From NCBI GenBank assembly GCA_023426435.1, contig JAFAAS010000103.1, positions 1 through 64,000 on the forward strand: DNA of 64,000 nt, given 5' to 3'. The notes below the pieces were generated by a model that saw only the letters and a program-made list of their open reading frames with translations, made no database searches and was not told where the DNA came from. A program made the translations under genes and the position numbers. This document shows positions 1-8,886 of this stretch, in pieces. The DNA is from Verrucomicrobiota bacterium. Its GTDB lineage: Bacteria; Verrucomicrobiota; Verrucomicrobiia; Opitutales; Opitutaceae. Every line of letters begins with the position of its first letter. Positions within the stretch are counted from its first letter, which is position 1.

Positions 1-1
1 C

Positions 2-193
2 TACGACAACGCCGCCATGGAATCGTTTTGGAGCACACTCAAAATCGAGCATCTGTTCCGCCATCGCTTCCTCAACCCGGCCGACGCGCACCGCGCGATC
101 TTCCACTACATCGAAGGCTTCTATAACTCCCGCAGGCTTCACTCGGCCCTTGGTTACCGAACGCCGCTCGACTTCGAATCTGTCAGCAACTAA
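2..193 (+). CDS. IS3-family transposase, C-terminal end (partial at window edge)
   Basis: The reading frame is open from the first bases of the window and ends at TAA 191-193, giving the last 63 residues of an integrase-core transposase. The stretch AAMESFWSTLKIE followed by FYNSRRLHSALGYRTPLDFE is the typical end of the IS3/IS150-type DDE catalytic domain; the E in the SFWSTLK-E segment is the usual position of the catalytic glutamate. The 5' part lies outside the window, so I cannot tell whether the element is intact. A likely terminal inverted repeat follows at 218-242. No second copy is seen in the window. Confidence 0.85.
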   Translation, partial: YDNAAMESFWSTLKIEHLFRHRFLNPADAHRAIFHYIEGFYNSRRLHSALGYRTPLDFESVSN

Positions 194-217
194 CCACATC
201 AAATCCGCTCAACCCCG

Positions 218-242
218 TGTCCGAAAAATCGGGGCAAGCCCA
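218..242. repeat. Probable right terminal inverted repeat of the IS3-like element
   Basis: Twenty-four bases after the transposase stop the sequence reads TGTCC-GAAAAATCGGGG-CAAGCCCA. The block GAAAAATCGGGG (AT-rich core followed by G-run) and the terminal CA look like IS3-group ends. The left end is outside the window, so the boundary is inferred and no target-site duplication can be tested. Confidence 0.45.
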
Positions 243-410
243 GCAGCAAAGAAAGTGAAGCGGCCCGATCGAGCGACGATCTAGCCGCGAGTCGATGCCA
301 GCCGATCACCTCCTGCTTCAGTCGCCGCGGTTCCTCCAACACCCTCGCTCGCATTTTTTCGATCCACCCGACTGGTTCTCTCTCATCGTAACCGGCTCCA
401 TCCGATGGCG

Positions 411-443
411 AAAAGGCCCGTTTTCTTAGGAAAACGGGCCTTT
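411..443 (-). terminator. Intrinsic terminator downstream of tRNA-Asp
   Basis: A perfect 13-bp inverted repeat (412-424 against 431-443, arm aaaggcccgtttt) encloses the 6-base loop cttagg. It lies just 3' of the minus-strand tRNA-Asp. The arms end in A/T runs on both sides, so it can work in either direction. Confidence 0.8.
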
Positions 444-447
444 AAAT

Positions 448-524
448 TGGCGGGATGGACGGGACTCGAACCCGCGACCTTCTGCGTGACAGGCAGACGC
501 TCTAACCAGCTGAGCTACCACCCC
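448..524 (-). tRNA. tRNA-Asp (GTC)
   Basis: Read on the minus strand this is a 77-nt cloverleaf. The acceptor stem GGGGTGG pairs with CCATCCC, followed by discriminator G and an encoded CCA at 448-450. The D-arm, the T-arm with GGTTCGAGTCC and the anticodon loop CTGTCAC with anticodon GTC are all present. It is followed by the hairpin at 411-443. Confidence 0.95.
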
Positions 525-638
525 GTGAGGGGAAAGAGCCGGCGAACGTGTTAACCGATCCAACCCAAGTCAAGCGTGGTTTTGACCTTGTCCGCACCTG
601 CCTCCAAAGCTACCGCTTCGCAGCAGTTTTGGCGTCAC

Positions 639-715
639 GCGGTGGTAGCTCAGCCGGATAGAGCAACGGTTTTCTAAACCGTCGGTCGCGAGTTCGAGTC
701 TCGCCCACCGCGCCA
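639..715 (+). tRNA. tRNA-Arg (TCT)
   Basis: A 77-nt cloverleaf with acceptor stem GCGGTGG pairing with CCACCGC, an encoded CCA at 713-715, T-loop TTCGAGT and anticodon loop TTTCTAA flanked by ACGGT/ACCGT. The anticodon TCT reads AGA/AGG arginine codons, which are rare in this GC-rich sequence. Confidence 0.95.
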
Positions 716-903
716 CTCGCCACACTCGAATGTCAGCGCGGGATTCCGCTTCACTGCGGCGCCGCGCGAGCTCATCGCGTAATCCCCCGTCATGAACGGT
801 GAAGTGATTTCATGCTGGGTTCCCCGAAGCGATGACCGTCTCTTCGGCGCAGCGAGTGAACCCTCACTCCTTCGCGCTCAATTTGGCCTCACTCTCGAAT
901 CTC

Positions 904-3633
904 ATGAATGCAATCCCCTCCCGCCCTCTTCGCCATCTCGCGATTGCAGCGTCTGCTCTGCTCACGCTGGCTTGCCTCGCCGAGGGCGCGCCCCGCGAGC
1001 GAATTTTGTTCAACGACGGCTGGCGCTTCCAAAAAGACGACCCGGCGGACAACACCGTCAACCTGCTCTACGACGTGCGCCCCGAGGTGCGCAACGAACG
1101 CGACGACGGCCCCGCCGACGCCCAGCCGCAAGAAGCGCAAAAAATTTCCACCGAAGCCCGGCCCGTCCTCAAACCTTGGATACTTCCCACCGGCAACGCC
1201 TTCATCAAGGATCCCGCTCGGCGCCATGTCCGGCCGCCGGGCAATCCCGGCAGCGACGTAGCCTACGTGCGCAACGATTTCGACGACCGGGCGTGGCGCG
1301 AACTCGATCTTCCGCACGATTGGGCGATCGAGGGGCCCTTCATCCCGACGGGTGACGTCGGCGGCATGGGACGCCTCCCCAGCTGGGGCATCGGCTGGTA
1401 TCGAAAAAAATTGGACATTCCGGCCACCGACAGCGGCAAATCCATCTTCCTGGAGATCGACGGCGCCATGTCCTACGCGACCGTCTGGCTCAACGGCCAC
1501 ATCGTCGGCGGCTGGCCTTTCGGCTACTCGTCGTGGCGCGTGGACCTCACGCCTTACGTTCGTTTCGGCGCGCAAAACCAGATCGCCATCCGTCTCGACA
1601 ATCCGCCGCGTTCATCCCGCTGGTATCCCGGCGGCGGCATCTATCGCAACGTCTGGCTCACCAAAACCCAGCCGGTTCGCGTCGCACAATGGGGCACTTA
1701 CATCACCGCGCGCGATGTCTCCGCCTCCGCCGCGACCGTCGACGTGCAGGTCACCGTCGACAACGCCTCCGATCGCGATGCACGTGTTTCCGTTTCGACT
1801 TCGATTTTTGAACTCGGCGTCGACGACTCTCGCGCCAGCGGTCCCACCGCGACGCTCCCCTCGCGCGAAGCCACCATCGCCGCCGGCGGCAGCCTGGCCT
1901 TCGACAGCTCCGTGACCGTCTCGAATCCAAAACTATGGGGGCCGCCGCCAACCCAAACGCCCCATCGCTACATCGCCGTCACCACGGTCTCGCGCGGCGA
2001 CGAAATCGTCGACACCTACGAAACGCGCTTCGGCATCCGCTCGCTCCGCTTCGACCCCGATTCCGGCATCCACGTCAACGGCGAGCGGATCCAAATCAAA
2101 GGCGTCAACCAACACCACGACCTCGGCGCACTCGGGGCCGCCTTCAATCTTCGCGCCGCCGAGCGTCAACTCGAGGTGCTCCGCGAGATGGGCTGCAACG
2201 CCATCCGCATGGCTCACAATCCGCCCGCGCCCGAACTTCTCGATCTCACCGACCGCATGGGTTTCCTCGTCGTGAACGAAAGCTACGACGTCTGGGAACG
2301 CCGCAAAACGCCGCTCGATTTTCACCTGATCTTCCCCGACTGGCACGAACAGGATCTTCGCGCGCTCATCCGCCGCGACCGCAACAACCCTTCCGTCATC
2401 CTCTGGAGCGTCGGCAACGAAGTCGGCGAACAATACACGGGCGAAGAAGGCGCCGCCGTCGCGCAACGCCTCTGCGACATCGCGCACGACGAGGACCCGA
2501 CCCGCCCCACGACGAGCGCGATGAACTACGCGAAACCGGACATGCCGCTCCCCGCGGTCATCGACGTCATCAGCCTCAACTATCAAGGTCAGGGCATTCG
2601 CGACACCCCCGAATTTGAAGGCACCGATCGTATCCGCACATCGCCGCAGTTTCCCGCCTTCCGCGAGAAATTTCCCGACAAGGTCATCATGAGCAGCGAA
2701 ACCGCGTCCGCTTTCAGCAGCCGCGGCGTGTATTTGTTTCCTGTTACATCCGAAACCAGCGCGCCCACGCGTGACGGACGCGGCGGCGATTCGAAATCGC
2801 GCCACGTGAGTTCCTACGAACTGCACGCCGTGGATTTCGGCGCCTCCGCCGACAAGGTCTTCGCTTCGCTCGAACGACATCCCTACGTTGCCGGCGAGTT
2901 CGTGTGGACGGGCTGGGATCACCTCGGCGAACCCACGCCCTACTACGCGTCTCGCAGCTCCTATTGCGGCATCATCGATCTCGCGGGCTTCAAAAAAGAC
3001 CGGTTCTACCTCTACCAATCCCACTGGCGCCCTGAGCTTCCGATGGCGCACATCCTTCCGCACTGGACCTGGCCCGACCGTCACGGCGAAATCACGCCCA
3101 TTCACGTGTTCACCTCCGGCGACGAGGCCGAACTTTTCCTCAACGGCCGCTCCCTTGGACGAAAAAAGAAGGCTCCGTTCACGTATCGACTTCGCTGGGA
3201 CGATGTCGTGTATGAGCCCGGCGTGGTCGAAGTCGTCGCCTACAAAAACGGCGCGAAATGGGCCGATGCTCGCGTCGAAACCACCGGCGAAGCCACCGCG
3301 CTCGAGCTCGCGGCCGACCGCGCCTCGATCTCGGCCGATGGACGCGACCTCGCGTTCATCACCGTCAGCATCGTCGACGACGCCGGCCGCCTCGTGCCGC
3401 GAACGAATCACGACTTGAAATTCGAAATCGAGGGCCCCGGCGAAATCGTCGCAACCGACAACGGCGACCCCACCAGTTTCGAGTCGTTTCAACTGCCCCA
3501 ACGCAAAGCGTTCAACGGCCTCTGCCTCGTCATCGTGCGCGCGAAACCGGGCGCGAGCGGAGAACTGCGGATCACCGCCAAAGCCGACCGTCTGCGAACA
3601 GCCAGCACCCGGGTCACCACCGCGCTCCGCTGA
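904..3633 (+). CDS. Exported GH2 glycoside hydrolase (beta-galactosidase-like)
   Basis: A 909-residue glycosidase of family GH2. Residues 1-27 form a signal peptide ending near CLAEGA, so it acts outside the cytoplasm. The GH2 sugar-binding domain (about 95-260), Ig-like domain (about 265-390) and TIM barrel (about 395-690) follow in order. The acid/base is E506 in WSVGNEVGEQ and the nucleophile is E599 in MSSETAS. A DUF4982-like domain (near 730, FTSGDEAELFLNGRSLG) and a C-terminal Ig-like domain (about 800-909) complete it. I chose ATG 904 over the in-frame ATG 832 because only 904 places the signal peptide at the N-terminus; neither start has a clear ribosome site. The sugar substrate (beta-galactoside, glucuronide or mannoside) cannot be told from sequence. 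It stands alone, with no transporter or other glycosidase nearby. Confidence 0.9.
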   Translation: MNAIPSRPLRHLAIAASALLTLACLAEGAPRERILFNDGWRFQKDDPADNTVNLLYDVRPEVRNERDDGPADAQPQEAQKISTEARPVLKPWILPTGNAFIKDPARRHVRPPGNPGSDVAYVRNDFDDRAWRELDLPHDWAIEGPFIPTGDVGGMGRLPSWGIGWYRKKLDIPATDSGKSIFLEIDGAMSYATVWLNGHIVGGWPFGYSSWRVDLTPYVRFGAQNQIAIRLDNPPRSSRWYPGGGIYRNVWLTKTQPVRVAQWGTYITARDVSASAATVDVQVTVDNASDRDARVSVSTSIFELGVDDSRASGPTATLPSREATIAAGGSLAFDSSVTVSNPKLWGPPPTQTPHRYIAVTTVSRGDEIVDTYETRFGIRSLRFDPDSGIHVNGERIQIKGVNQHHDLGALGAAFNLRAAERQLEVLREMGCNAIRMAHNPPAPELLDLTDRMGFLVVNESYDVWERRKTPLDFHLIFPDWHEQDLRALIRRDRNNPSVILWSVGNEVGEQYTGEEGAAVAQRLCDIAHDEDPTRPTTSAMNYAKPDMPLPAVIDVISLNYQGQGIRDTPEFEGTDRIRTSPQFPAFREKFPDKVIMSSETASAFSSRGVYLFPVTSETSAPTRDGRGGDSKSRHVSSYELHAVDFGASADKVFASLERHPYVAGEFVWTGWDHLGEPTPYYASRSSYCGIIDLAGFKKDRFYLYQSHWRPELPMAHILPHWTWPDRHGEITPIHVFTSGDEAELFLNGRSLGRKKKAPFTYRLRWDDVVYEPGVVEVVAYKNGAKWADARVETTGEATALELAADRASISADGRDLAFITVSIVDDAGRLVPRTNHDLKFEIEGPGEIVATDNGDPTSFESFQLPQRKAFNGLCLVIVRAKPGASGELRITAKADRLRTASTRVTTALR

Positions 3634-3747
3634 TGAGCCTCCACCCTCATTCTCAAATCTGAGTAGCGCAACCGTTGTGCCGGCGCCTCACGGCAACAAC
3701 CCTCGGCTCGTCTGCAGGGCTTAACGATCGCGAGTCGTCACTCGCCA

Positions 3748-3778
3748 GGCGGGAGATCAGTTCTCCCGCCTTTTTTTT
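3748..3778 (+). terminator. Intrinsic terminator
   Basis: Arms ggcgggaga (3748-3756) and tctcccgcc (3762-3770) pair perfectly around a 5-base loop and are followed by eight T residues. It lies about 115 bases after the GH2 gene and would end that transcript. Confidence 0.85.
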
Positions 3779-3832
3779 CGTGTGTCACATGAGTTGCACG
3801 CAGGCTAAAGCCGGTTTTGCTCGGCGCCCAGC

Positions 3833-4126
3833 ATGTCTCCAGCAACCGCTCGCCCCACCCGCCCGTGGCGCCGCATCTTTCGTCTTCTCGCCCTCACCAC
3901 GTTCGTCGGCTGCGTCGGCTTCTGGGCCGCCAAGGGCGCCCGCATCGGCTGGAGCCAGCACCAGGTTCCGATCCAGGAAGTCGACGAGGTGACCGGCCTC
4001 GACTACGTCCGCTACGAAGACCGATTCATCCCCGGACTCGAATGGCTGGCCGGCGGTTGCGCTGTGGCCGTTTTTCTTTTCGGAACGTCATTTCTTTTCC
4101 GCTCCCACTTTTCTCAGTCCACATGA
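3833..4126 (+). CDS. Small membrane protein of unknown function, upstream partner of the YceI-like gene
   Basis: A 97-residue protein with two predicted membrane helices, about residues 17-35 (FRLLALTTFVGCVGFWAAK) and 70-90 (GLEWLAGGCAVAVFLFGTSF), joined by a polar loop of about 35 residues. I do not recognise the family. Its TGA (4124-4126) overlaps the ATG of the YceI-like gene (4123) in an ATGA arrangement, which indicates translational coupling and is the main argument that this is a real gene. By context it may act with the exported YceI protein, perhaps in lipid or isoprenoid handling at the membrane; this is inference only. Confidence 0.6.
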   Translation: MSPATARPTRPWRRIFRLLALTTFVGCVGFWAAKGARIGWSQHQVPIQEVDEVTGLDYVRYEDRFIPGLEWLAGGCAVAVFLFGTSFLFRSHFSQST

Positions 4127-4740
4127 ACAAAACCCTGCTGCTCCCCCTGCTCGCCTTCACGACCGCCAGCGCGTTCGCCGCGCCGACGTCCTTCGATTTC
4201 AAGGACCCGAAAGGCGTGAACACGATTCAGTTCAAGCTCGACGCCCCGCTCGAGCAGATCGCCGGCACGACCAACGGCATCACCGGCTCCGTCAGCTTCG
4301 ATCCCGCCGCGCCCGAAGCGACCGCCGGCACGATCGTCGTCGACGCGAAATCGCTCACCGTCCCCAACAAGATGATGTCCGATCACATCCAGGGAGAACG
4401 CTGGCTCGACACCGCCAAGAACGACAAAATCACGTTCGAACTCAACGGCCTCACCGACGTCAAAGCCAGCGGCACCAACTACACCGGCACCGCCAAGGGC
4501 AAGCTCACGTTGCGCGGCGTCACCAAGGACATCGCCGTGCCGGTCAAGCTGAGCTACCTCGAAGGCGCGTTCGGCAAGCGTATCAACAAACCGGATGCGA
4601 AGGGCGACCTCCTCGTCGTCCGCGGCGACTTCACCGTTCTGCGCACCGACTTCGGCATCAATCCCGGCAACATGGAGGACAAGGTCTCCAACGAGATCGC
4701 GCTTTCCCTCGCTCTCGCCGGCAGCGCACCGAAGTCCTGA
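4123..4740 (+). CDS. YceI family exported lipid/isoprenoid-binding protein
   Basis: A 205-residue protein with a cleavable signal peptide (1-19, ending ASAFA) followed by a YceI lipocalin-like beta barrel. Family hallmarks include the repeated beta-strand pattern, KFELNGLTDV-like and GKLTLRGVTKDI segments, and the closing DFGINPGN. YceI proteins bind polyisoprenoids or amphiphiles in the periplasm; their physiological role is poorly defined. The start is fixed by the ATGA overlap with the small membrane protein upstream. A strong terminator follows at 4768-4800, so the two genes form a closed operon. Confidence 0.88.
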   Translation: MNKTLLLPLLAFTTASAFAAPTSFDFKDPKGVNTIQFKLDAPLEQIAGTTNGITGSVSFDPAAPEATAGTIVVDAKSLTVPNKMMSDHIQGERWLDTAKNDKITFELNGLTDVKASGTNYTGTAKGKLTLRGVTKDIAVPVKLSYLEGAFGKRINKPDAKGDLLVVRGDFTVLRTDFGINPGNMEDKVSNEIALSLALAGSAPKS

Positions 4741-4767
4741 CGCGGTTTTCTTTCCTCCAAAAATCCC

Positions 4768-4800
4768 AAGGACGGTCTCCCGAGACCGTCCTTTCTTTTT
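4768..4800 (+). terminator. Intrinsic terminator after the YceI-like gene
   Basis: Arms aaggacggtct (4768-4778) and agaccgtcctt (4783-4793) are perfectly complementary around loop cccg and are followed by a T-rich run. Confidence 0.85.
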
Positions 4801-4834
4801 GCGCAGATTCCACCACCTTGTCCTCCGCACGCGA

Positions 4835-5197
4835 ATGACTCCCGACGAATTGCAAAGCCTGATCGAAGACGCCACCGCCGATTACGCACTTGGCGACACC
4901 GCGGTCGCGATCGAGAAACTCGACCGCGCGACCTCCGCCGTTCCCTCGTCCTTCGAAGCGTGGCATGCGCTCGCAGAAGTGCACTTCTCCCTCCGCCAGC
5001 TCGACCCCGCCCTCGCCGCCGCCGAAAAGGCTCACGCCCTTCGTCCATCAGACCTCTTCATCAACACCACGCTCTCGCGCATCTGGATGGAACGCGGCGA
5101 CAAAGCCCGCGCCGAACATTTCGGAGCCCAGGCCAAAATCCTCAGCTGGAAAGACCAGCTGAAAAATCCTTCGACCGAGCCTGGCCTGAACGCCTGA
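4835..5197 (+). CDS. Small tetratricopeptide-repeat protein
   Basis: A 120-residue cytoplasmic protein made mostly of TPR-like helix pairs. Residues 13-35 (DYALGDTAVAIEKLDRA), 42-68 (FEAWHALAEVHFSLRQLDPA) and 75-100 (FINTTLSRIWMERGDKARAE) show the W/G/A/L spacing of the repeat. There is no signal peptide or catalytic domain, so it is probably a protein-protein adaptor. The upstream terminator shows it is transcribed on its own. The start ATG 4835 follows a pyrimidine-rich stretch with no Shine-Dalgarno site. Confidence 0.8.
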   Translation: MTPDELQSLIEDATADYALGDTAVAIEKLDRATSAVPSSFEAWHALAEVHFSLRQLDPALAAAEKAHALRPSDLFINTTLSRIWMERGDKARAEHFGAQAKILSWKDQLKNPSTEPGLNA

Positions 5198-5266
5198 CGC
5201 ATCGGCTCTCGGCTCGTTCGGCGACTGCGTTGGCGAGACAGCTACTCGGCCCGACTCACGCCACCT

Positions 5267-6511
5267 TCACCGGCCGCCCGCACCGCGCTGCGCGCCATTT
5301 CCGTTTCCATTTGTTTTCGGCGGAAACGCCTCACGTCGCAATTTCGCCTGCGGCACCTCGTTCGCGAGTTCGGCCAGTTCGTCGATCACCACCGTCGGAT
5401 CTTCCTCGACTCGCAGCTGCAAAAACTTCTCCCGCGCCGCTGCGAACGACGCCGGATCGTTGTGCCACTCCTCGATCAGATCGTCGAACTCCCCGGCGTT
5501 CTCCACCTTCCGACATCCCGCGCCATTGCGGAAAAATTTCCACGTGAGTTCCTCCTGCGGCATGATCCCGCCGAAGGCGTTGAACACGATCGGGCATCGA
5601 TAAAAAAGCGCCTTCGCACAGGTCGTCGTGCCGCCGCGCGTCACGATCACATCGCTCACCTGCATCAGCCGGTGAACGATCTCCGAAAATCCCTCGATGT
5701 AACAATTGAACCCCGGATGCAGCGTGCGCCAGTGAAGCAGGTCGTTGTAAGCCTGCTTGTTCCTCCCACAGATCACGATCGCCTGCATCCGATCGCCATG
5801 CCGCACCAGCGGCGCCAGCAGATCGAAATGGTTGTGCGCGCCATTGCTGCCCGTCGCGAGAAACACCGTGAAACGGTCCGCGCGCAACCCGAGCTTCTTC
5901 GTCAAAAACTGCCGCCGCCCTTCCTCGTCCAAAATGTCGAGATGCGCCCGCGGCTGCATCAACAGGCCCCGCACCCGCGATCGCTCCGGCGGAATCCCCC
6001 GCTTGATGGCAAAGTCGTTCGCCGTCGCGGTGCGCGACAAATATAAATCCACCGTCGGCTCGATCCAGTTGCGCGAGTAGCCCCACCCGCCCGAAAACTC
6101 GCCGCAATACGTGGCGCAGCGCACCTGGCGTTCACCCAGAATTTTCCGCGCCAGCGGAAAATACCCGCGGTTCAAACAATCGTGCACGCTCAACACGAGA
6201 TGCGGCCGAAAGTCCTTCAACACCTCCACATAGTAGTGCTGCCCGAACACCACTTTCTTCCGATTAATGAAGCTCAACAGCTCCACGATCGCGAAGAAGA
6301 TTTTGTGCACCGCCGGCGCGCTGCGCTGAATGTAATTGTAGAGCCGCACGCCCGTGCGATTCACCACCGAGGAGCGTTCGAGCATCTGCTCGATCCGCAC
6401 TTCGACGTCGTGCCGGTAGAGCTGGAAACACCACTCGGCAAACGCCTCCGCCCGCGCGTCGTGACCGCCGCCCGTGCTGGAGGTCAGCACCAATATGCGA
6501 ACTTTCGACAC
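5267..6511 (-). CDS. MGDG-synthase-like glycosyltransferase (GT28 type)
   Basis: A 414-residue soluble or peripheral glycosyltransferase. The N-terminus VLTSSTGGGHDARAEAF is the MGDG-synthase/MurG-type acceptor-side motif, in which GGGH binds diacylglycerol-like acceptors in the family. The C-terminal half has the nucleotide-sugar motif VIVTRGGTTTCAKAL and a following GGIMPQEE. The family transfers galactose or glucose from UDP-sugars to diacylglycerol. The start is GTG 6511, one base after the SDR stop, so it is translationally linked to the SDR. The last ~25 residues are low-complexity (TNGNGNGAQRGAGG). By context it probably glycosylates the lipid made by the neighbouring ketosynthase/ACP genes; donor and acceptor are not provable here. 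Confidence 0.8.
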   Translation of the reverse strand: MSKVRILVLTSSTGGGHDARAEAFAEWCFQLYRHDVEVRIEQMLERSSVVNRTGVRLYNYIQRSAPAVHKIFFAIVELLSFINRKKVVFGQHYYVEVLKDFRPHLVLSVHDCLNRGYFPLARKILGERQVRCATYCGEFSGGWGYSRNWIEPTVDLYLSRTATANDFAIKRGIPPERSRVRGLLMQPRAHLDILDEEGRRQFLTKKLGLRADRFTVFLATGSNGAHNHFDLLAPLVRHGDRMQAIVICGRNKQAYNDLLHWRTLHPGFNCYIEGFSEIVHRLMQVSDVIVTRGGTTTCAKALFYRCPIVFNAFGGIMPQEELTWKFFRNGAGCRKVENAGEFDDLIEEWHNDPASFAAAREKFLQLRVEEDPTVVIDELAELANEVPQAKLRREAFPPKTNGNGNGAQRGAGGR

Positions 6512-6512
6512 G

Positions 6513-7355
6513 CTAGAGATCGAAGTAACGCGCCGCCGCCGCCCGCGCCACCGACGTCGGCACGACCCGCGCCAGCAAGGGCGCGAGTTGCGCCTGAAAA
6601 AATCCGCCCGACCTCACCCGACCGCTCCGCCCGCGCAACAACACGCGCCGCAAATCATCCGCCGCCCGGCTCGGCGGCGGAGCCGCACGGAGATTTCGCT
6701 CGAGCGCGTGCCAGGCTTTCTGAGCTTTCGGATGCGAAACGTTCGCGGCAGAAGACGCGGAAGACATGGCTTGGTTGAAGTCGGTGCGATAATCGCCGGG
6801 ACGAAAGTCCACCACGCTGATGCCGCTCCCTCGCGTTTCAAAGATTAAACTCTCGCTCAACGCACTCAGCCCCGCCTTCGCCACATTGTAGCCGCTCATG
6901 AACGGCAGCGGAAACTCGGTCGCGAGCGAGGAGACGTTCACGATGCATCCGCGTCCGCGCGTCCTCATCCCGCGCAACGCCGCATGCGCCAGTCGCATCG
7001 TCGTCAGCAGCATCCGATCGAGCTGCCCCTGCCACGTCGCAAAATCCGTTTCGACGAAGTCCCCAAACACGCCGTAACCCGCATTGTTCACCAACAGGTC
7101 GAAACTCCCGCCGACCGAATTCGCCGCCCGCAAAAACGCCGCTTCCGCCGCCTCCGGTTCGCCCAAATCCAAAGCGACGGCCGTAAACGTCGCCGGGTGC
7201 CGCGCCGCCAAATCCGTCAACCGCCCGACGTCGCGTGCCGTCCCCCACACGCGCACGCCCTCGGCAAGCAACATTTCGACAAATGCCCGCCCCAGCCCGG
7301 CGCTCGCGCCGGTCACAAACGCATGCGCATACGTATTCGCGAGCCGTCCGCTCAT
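6513..7355 (-). CDS. Short-chain dehydrogenase/reductase (SDR), ketoreductase-like
   Basis: A 280-residue classical SDR. It carries the NAD(P) motif TGASAGLG near the N-terminus, NNAG in LLVNNAGYGVFG, the catalytic serine in IVNVSS and the catalytic YxxxK in GYNVAKAGLS. I chose ATG 7355 because it leaves 40 bases after the ketosynthase stop, whereas a longer frame would overlap that gene. The 1-base gap to the glycosyltransferase and closeness to the ketosynthase suggest it reduces a ketoacyl intermediate (a FabG-like role). Substrate cannot be read from sequence, and other lipid or sugar ketones remain possible. Confidence 0.82.
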   Translation of the reverse strand: MSGRLANTYAHAFVTGASAGLGRAFVEMLLAEGVRVWGTARDVGRLTDLAARHPATFTAVALDLGEPEAAEAAFLRAANSVGGSFDLLVNNAGYGVFGDFVETDFATWQGQLDRMLLTTMRLAHAALRGMRTRGRGCIVNVSSLATEFPLPFMSGYNVAKAGLSALSESLIFETRGSGISVVDFRPGDYRTDFNQAMSSASSAANVSHPKAQKAWHALERNLRAAPPPSRAADDLRRVLLRGRSGRVRSGGFFQAQLAPLLARVVPTSVARAAAARYFDL

Positions 7356-7395
7356 TTTGGATACACCTGCGCTCCTGCGTTGAAACTCGTCGTCT

Positions 7396-8655
7396 TCACT
7401 CGCGTTTGAACACGATCGCGACGTTCGCCCCGCCAAACCCGCTGCTGTTTTTCAACACGACGCGCGGCGCGGTGTTTTCCGTTTGCCGGAGGATTTTCAG
7501 ATCCGCACACGCCGGATCGAGTTTCGTGATGTGCGCCGATCCCGGCATGAAGCCTTCACGCATCGCCAGCGCACAGAAGCCGCTTTCCATCGCTCCCGCG
7601 AGCGAGAGCCCATGTCCGGTCAGCGCCTTCGTGCTGCTCACCGCGGGCCTCCGCGCGGGATCTTTGAACACGGACTTCAACGCCCGCGCTTCCGACACAT
7701 CGCCGATCAACGTCGAGGTCGCGTGAGCATTCACGTAGTCGACTTCCTCGGGCGCGACGTTGCTCGCCCGCAGCGCACGCACCATCGCCGCTGCCGAGCC
7801 ATCGCCTTCCGGATGCGAGATCGCGACGTTGTAACCATCCGACGCCTGTCCCCAGCCGAGGATCTCGCAATACGGCGTCACGCCGCGCCGCGCCACTTCG
7901 TCTTCGGTCTCAAGCACCAGCACCGTGGCGCCTCCCGTTCCCACAAAGCCGTCACGGCCGGCATCGAATGGACGCGACGCAATATTCGGATCCGTCTGCA
8001 ACGAAAGCGTGCGCATCCCCGCGAACGGCAGAATGGCATCCGTGTTTCCATCTTCACCGCCCACCACGAACATTCGCTTCTGCCGCCCCAGCGCCAGATC
8101 GTCGAACGCATACCCGATCGCGTGAGCCGAGGACGCACACGCCGACGAAAATCCGCACGACGAGCCTTGGATCTTGAACGCCGCCACGAGGTTGAAATTC
8201 AACGTGCCCACGATCGATGCCACGATGCCCAGCGGCGAGCACCGCATCACGCCCAAGCGCTGCAGCCGATCGTGATGATAGTTGGTCAAAAACGGCGATC
8301 CGCCCGAAGCCGCGTAGAGCCCCGTCTCCGGATTCGAAACGTCCGCATCGGTCAGCCGCGCATCTTCAATCGCTTGCACCATCGCGCAGTGAGCGAACAG
8401 CCCGTTCGGCGCCATCGTGCGCAACAACTCGCGCTTGATCGAGTAACGCTCCGGATAGGTCCAATCCTCCTGATCGGGCGAATCCGTCGTGAATCCTTTC
8501 ACCGTCCCGATCACCTTGCAGGGCACATCTGGCTTCTGAAACGGAGGATAGAGCTCAAATCCGTGACGCATCTCGCGGAGGTTCTCCCGAACCGTGGCGG
8601 CGTCGTTGCCGATGCTGGTCACAAAACCCAGCCCGGTAATAAAAATGCGAGGCAT
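7396..8655 (-). CDS. Beta-ketoacyl-ACP synthase (FabF/KAS II-like)
   Basis: A 419-residue condensing enzyme with thiolase fold. The nucleophile is C173 in SSACASSAHA; H311 (NAHATST), K343 (SSTKALTG) and H348 (GHGLSLAG) complete the C-H-K-H set, so it should be active in Claisen condensation rather than a chain-length factor. ATG 8655 gives the usual N-terminus MPRIFITGLG. It leads a probable operon with the SDR and the glycosyltransferase. The ACP-dehydratase fusion sits upstream across a terminator, so it may be transcribed separately. Identity with housekeeping FabF versus a secondary-lipid KAS is undecided; the lack of fabD, fabH or acpP nearby favours a specialised role. Confidence 0.88.
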   Translation of the reverse strand: MPRIFITGLGFVTSIGNDAATVRENLREMRHGFELYPPFQKPDVPCKVIGTVKGFTTDSPDQEDWTYPERYSIKRELLRTMAPNGLFAHCAMVQAIEDARLTDADVSNPETGLYAASGGSPFLTNYHHDRLQRLGVMRCSPLGIVASIVGTLNFNLVAAFKIQGSSCGFSSACASSAHAIGYAFDDLALGRQKRMFVVGGEDGNTDAILPFAGMRTLSLQTDPNIASRPFDAGRDGFVGTGGATVLVLETEDEVARRGVTPYCEILGWGQASDGYNVAISHPEGDGSAAAMVRALRASNVAPEEVDYVNAHATSTLIGDVSEARALKSVFKDPARRPAVSSTKALTGHGLSLAGAMESGFCALAMREGFMPGSAHITKLDPACADLKILRQTENTAPRVVLKNSSGFGGANVAIVFKRE

Positions 8656-8814
8656 GTTCGATAAAGTAAGACAGCGCCACCGTCGCGAGACCGCTACCGA
8701 TGGCAAGAACCCTGATCGAATGTGCTCCTCCACCGCGGGTCAACGCGCGCGTTTTCTCAATCTCACGATCCCCGCTGCTCCATGACAACAGGTCGAGGTC
8801 TCGCAACCGCTTAC

Positions 8815-8848
8815 AAAAAAGGACGGCCGAACCGACCGTCCTTTTCTG
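8815..8848 (-). terminator. Intrinsic terminator after the ACP-dehydratase gene
   Basis: Arms aaaaggacgg and ccgtcctttt flank a 9-base loop. Read on the minus strand the hairpin ends in a T run. It lies 38 bases past the ACP-dehydratase stop and separates that gene from the ketosynthase. Confidence 0.75.
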
Positions 8849-8886
8849 AAAATCGACAGCGGGCGATCCGCTGCATCAGCCGACAC

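Noticed and set aside
720..903. Possible gene or leader between tRNA-Arg and the GH2 gene
   Set aside because: The in-frame extension upstream of 904 lacks conserved sequence and would bury the signal peptide.
1933..3501. Long minus-strand open frame (over 500 codons) opposite the GH2 gene, and similar ones opposite dnaE, the DUF1592 gene and coxA
   Set aside because: They mirror the strong third-position GC bias of the real gene on the other strand and have no domain or start signal.
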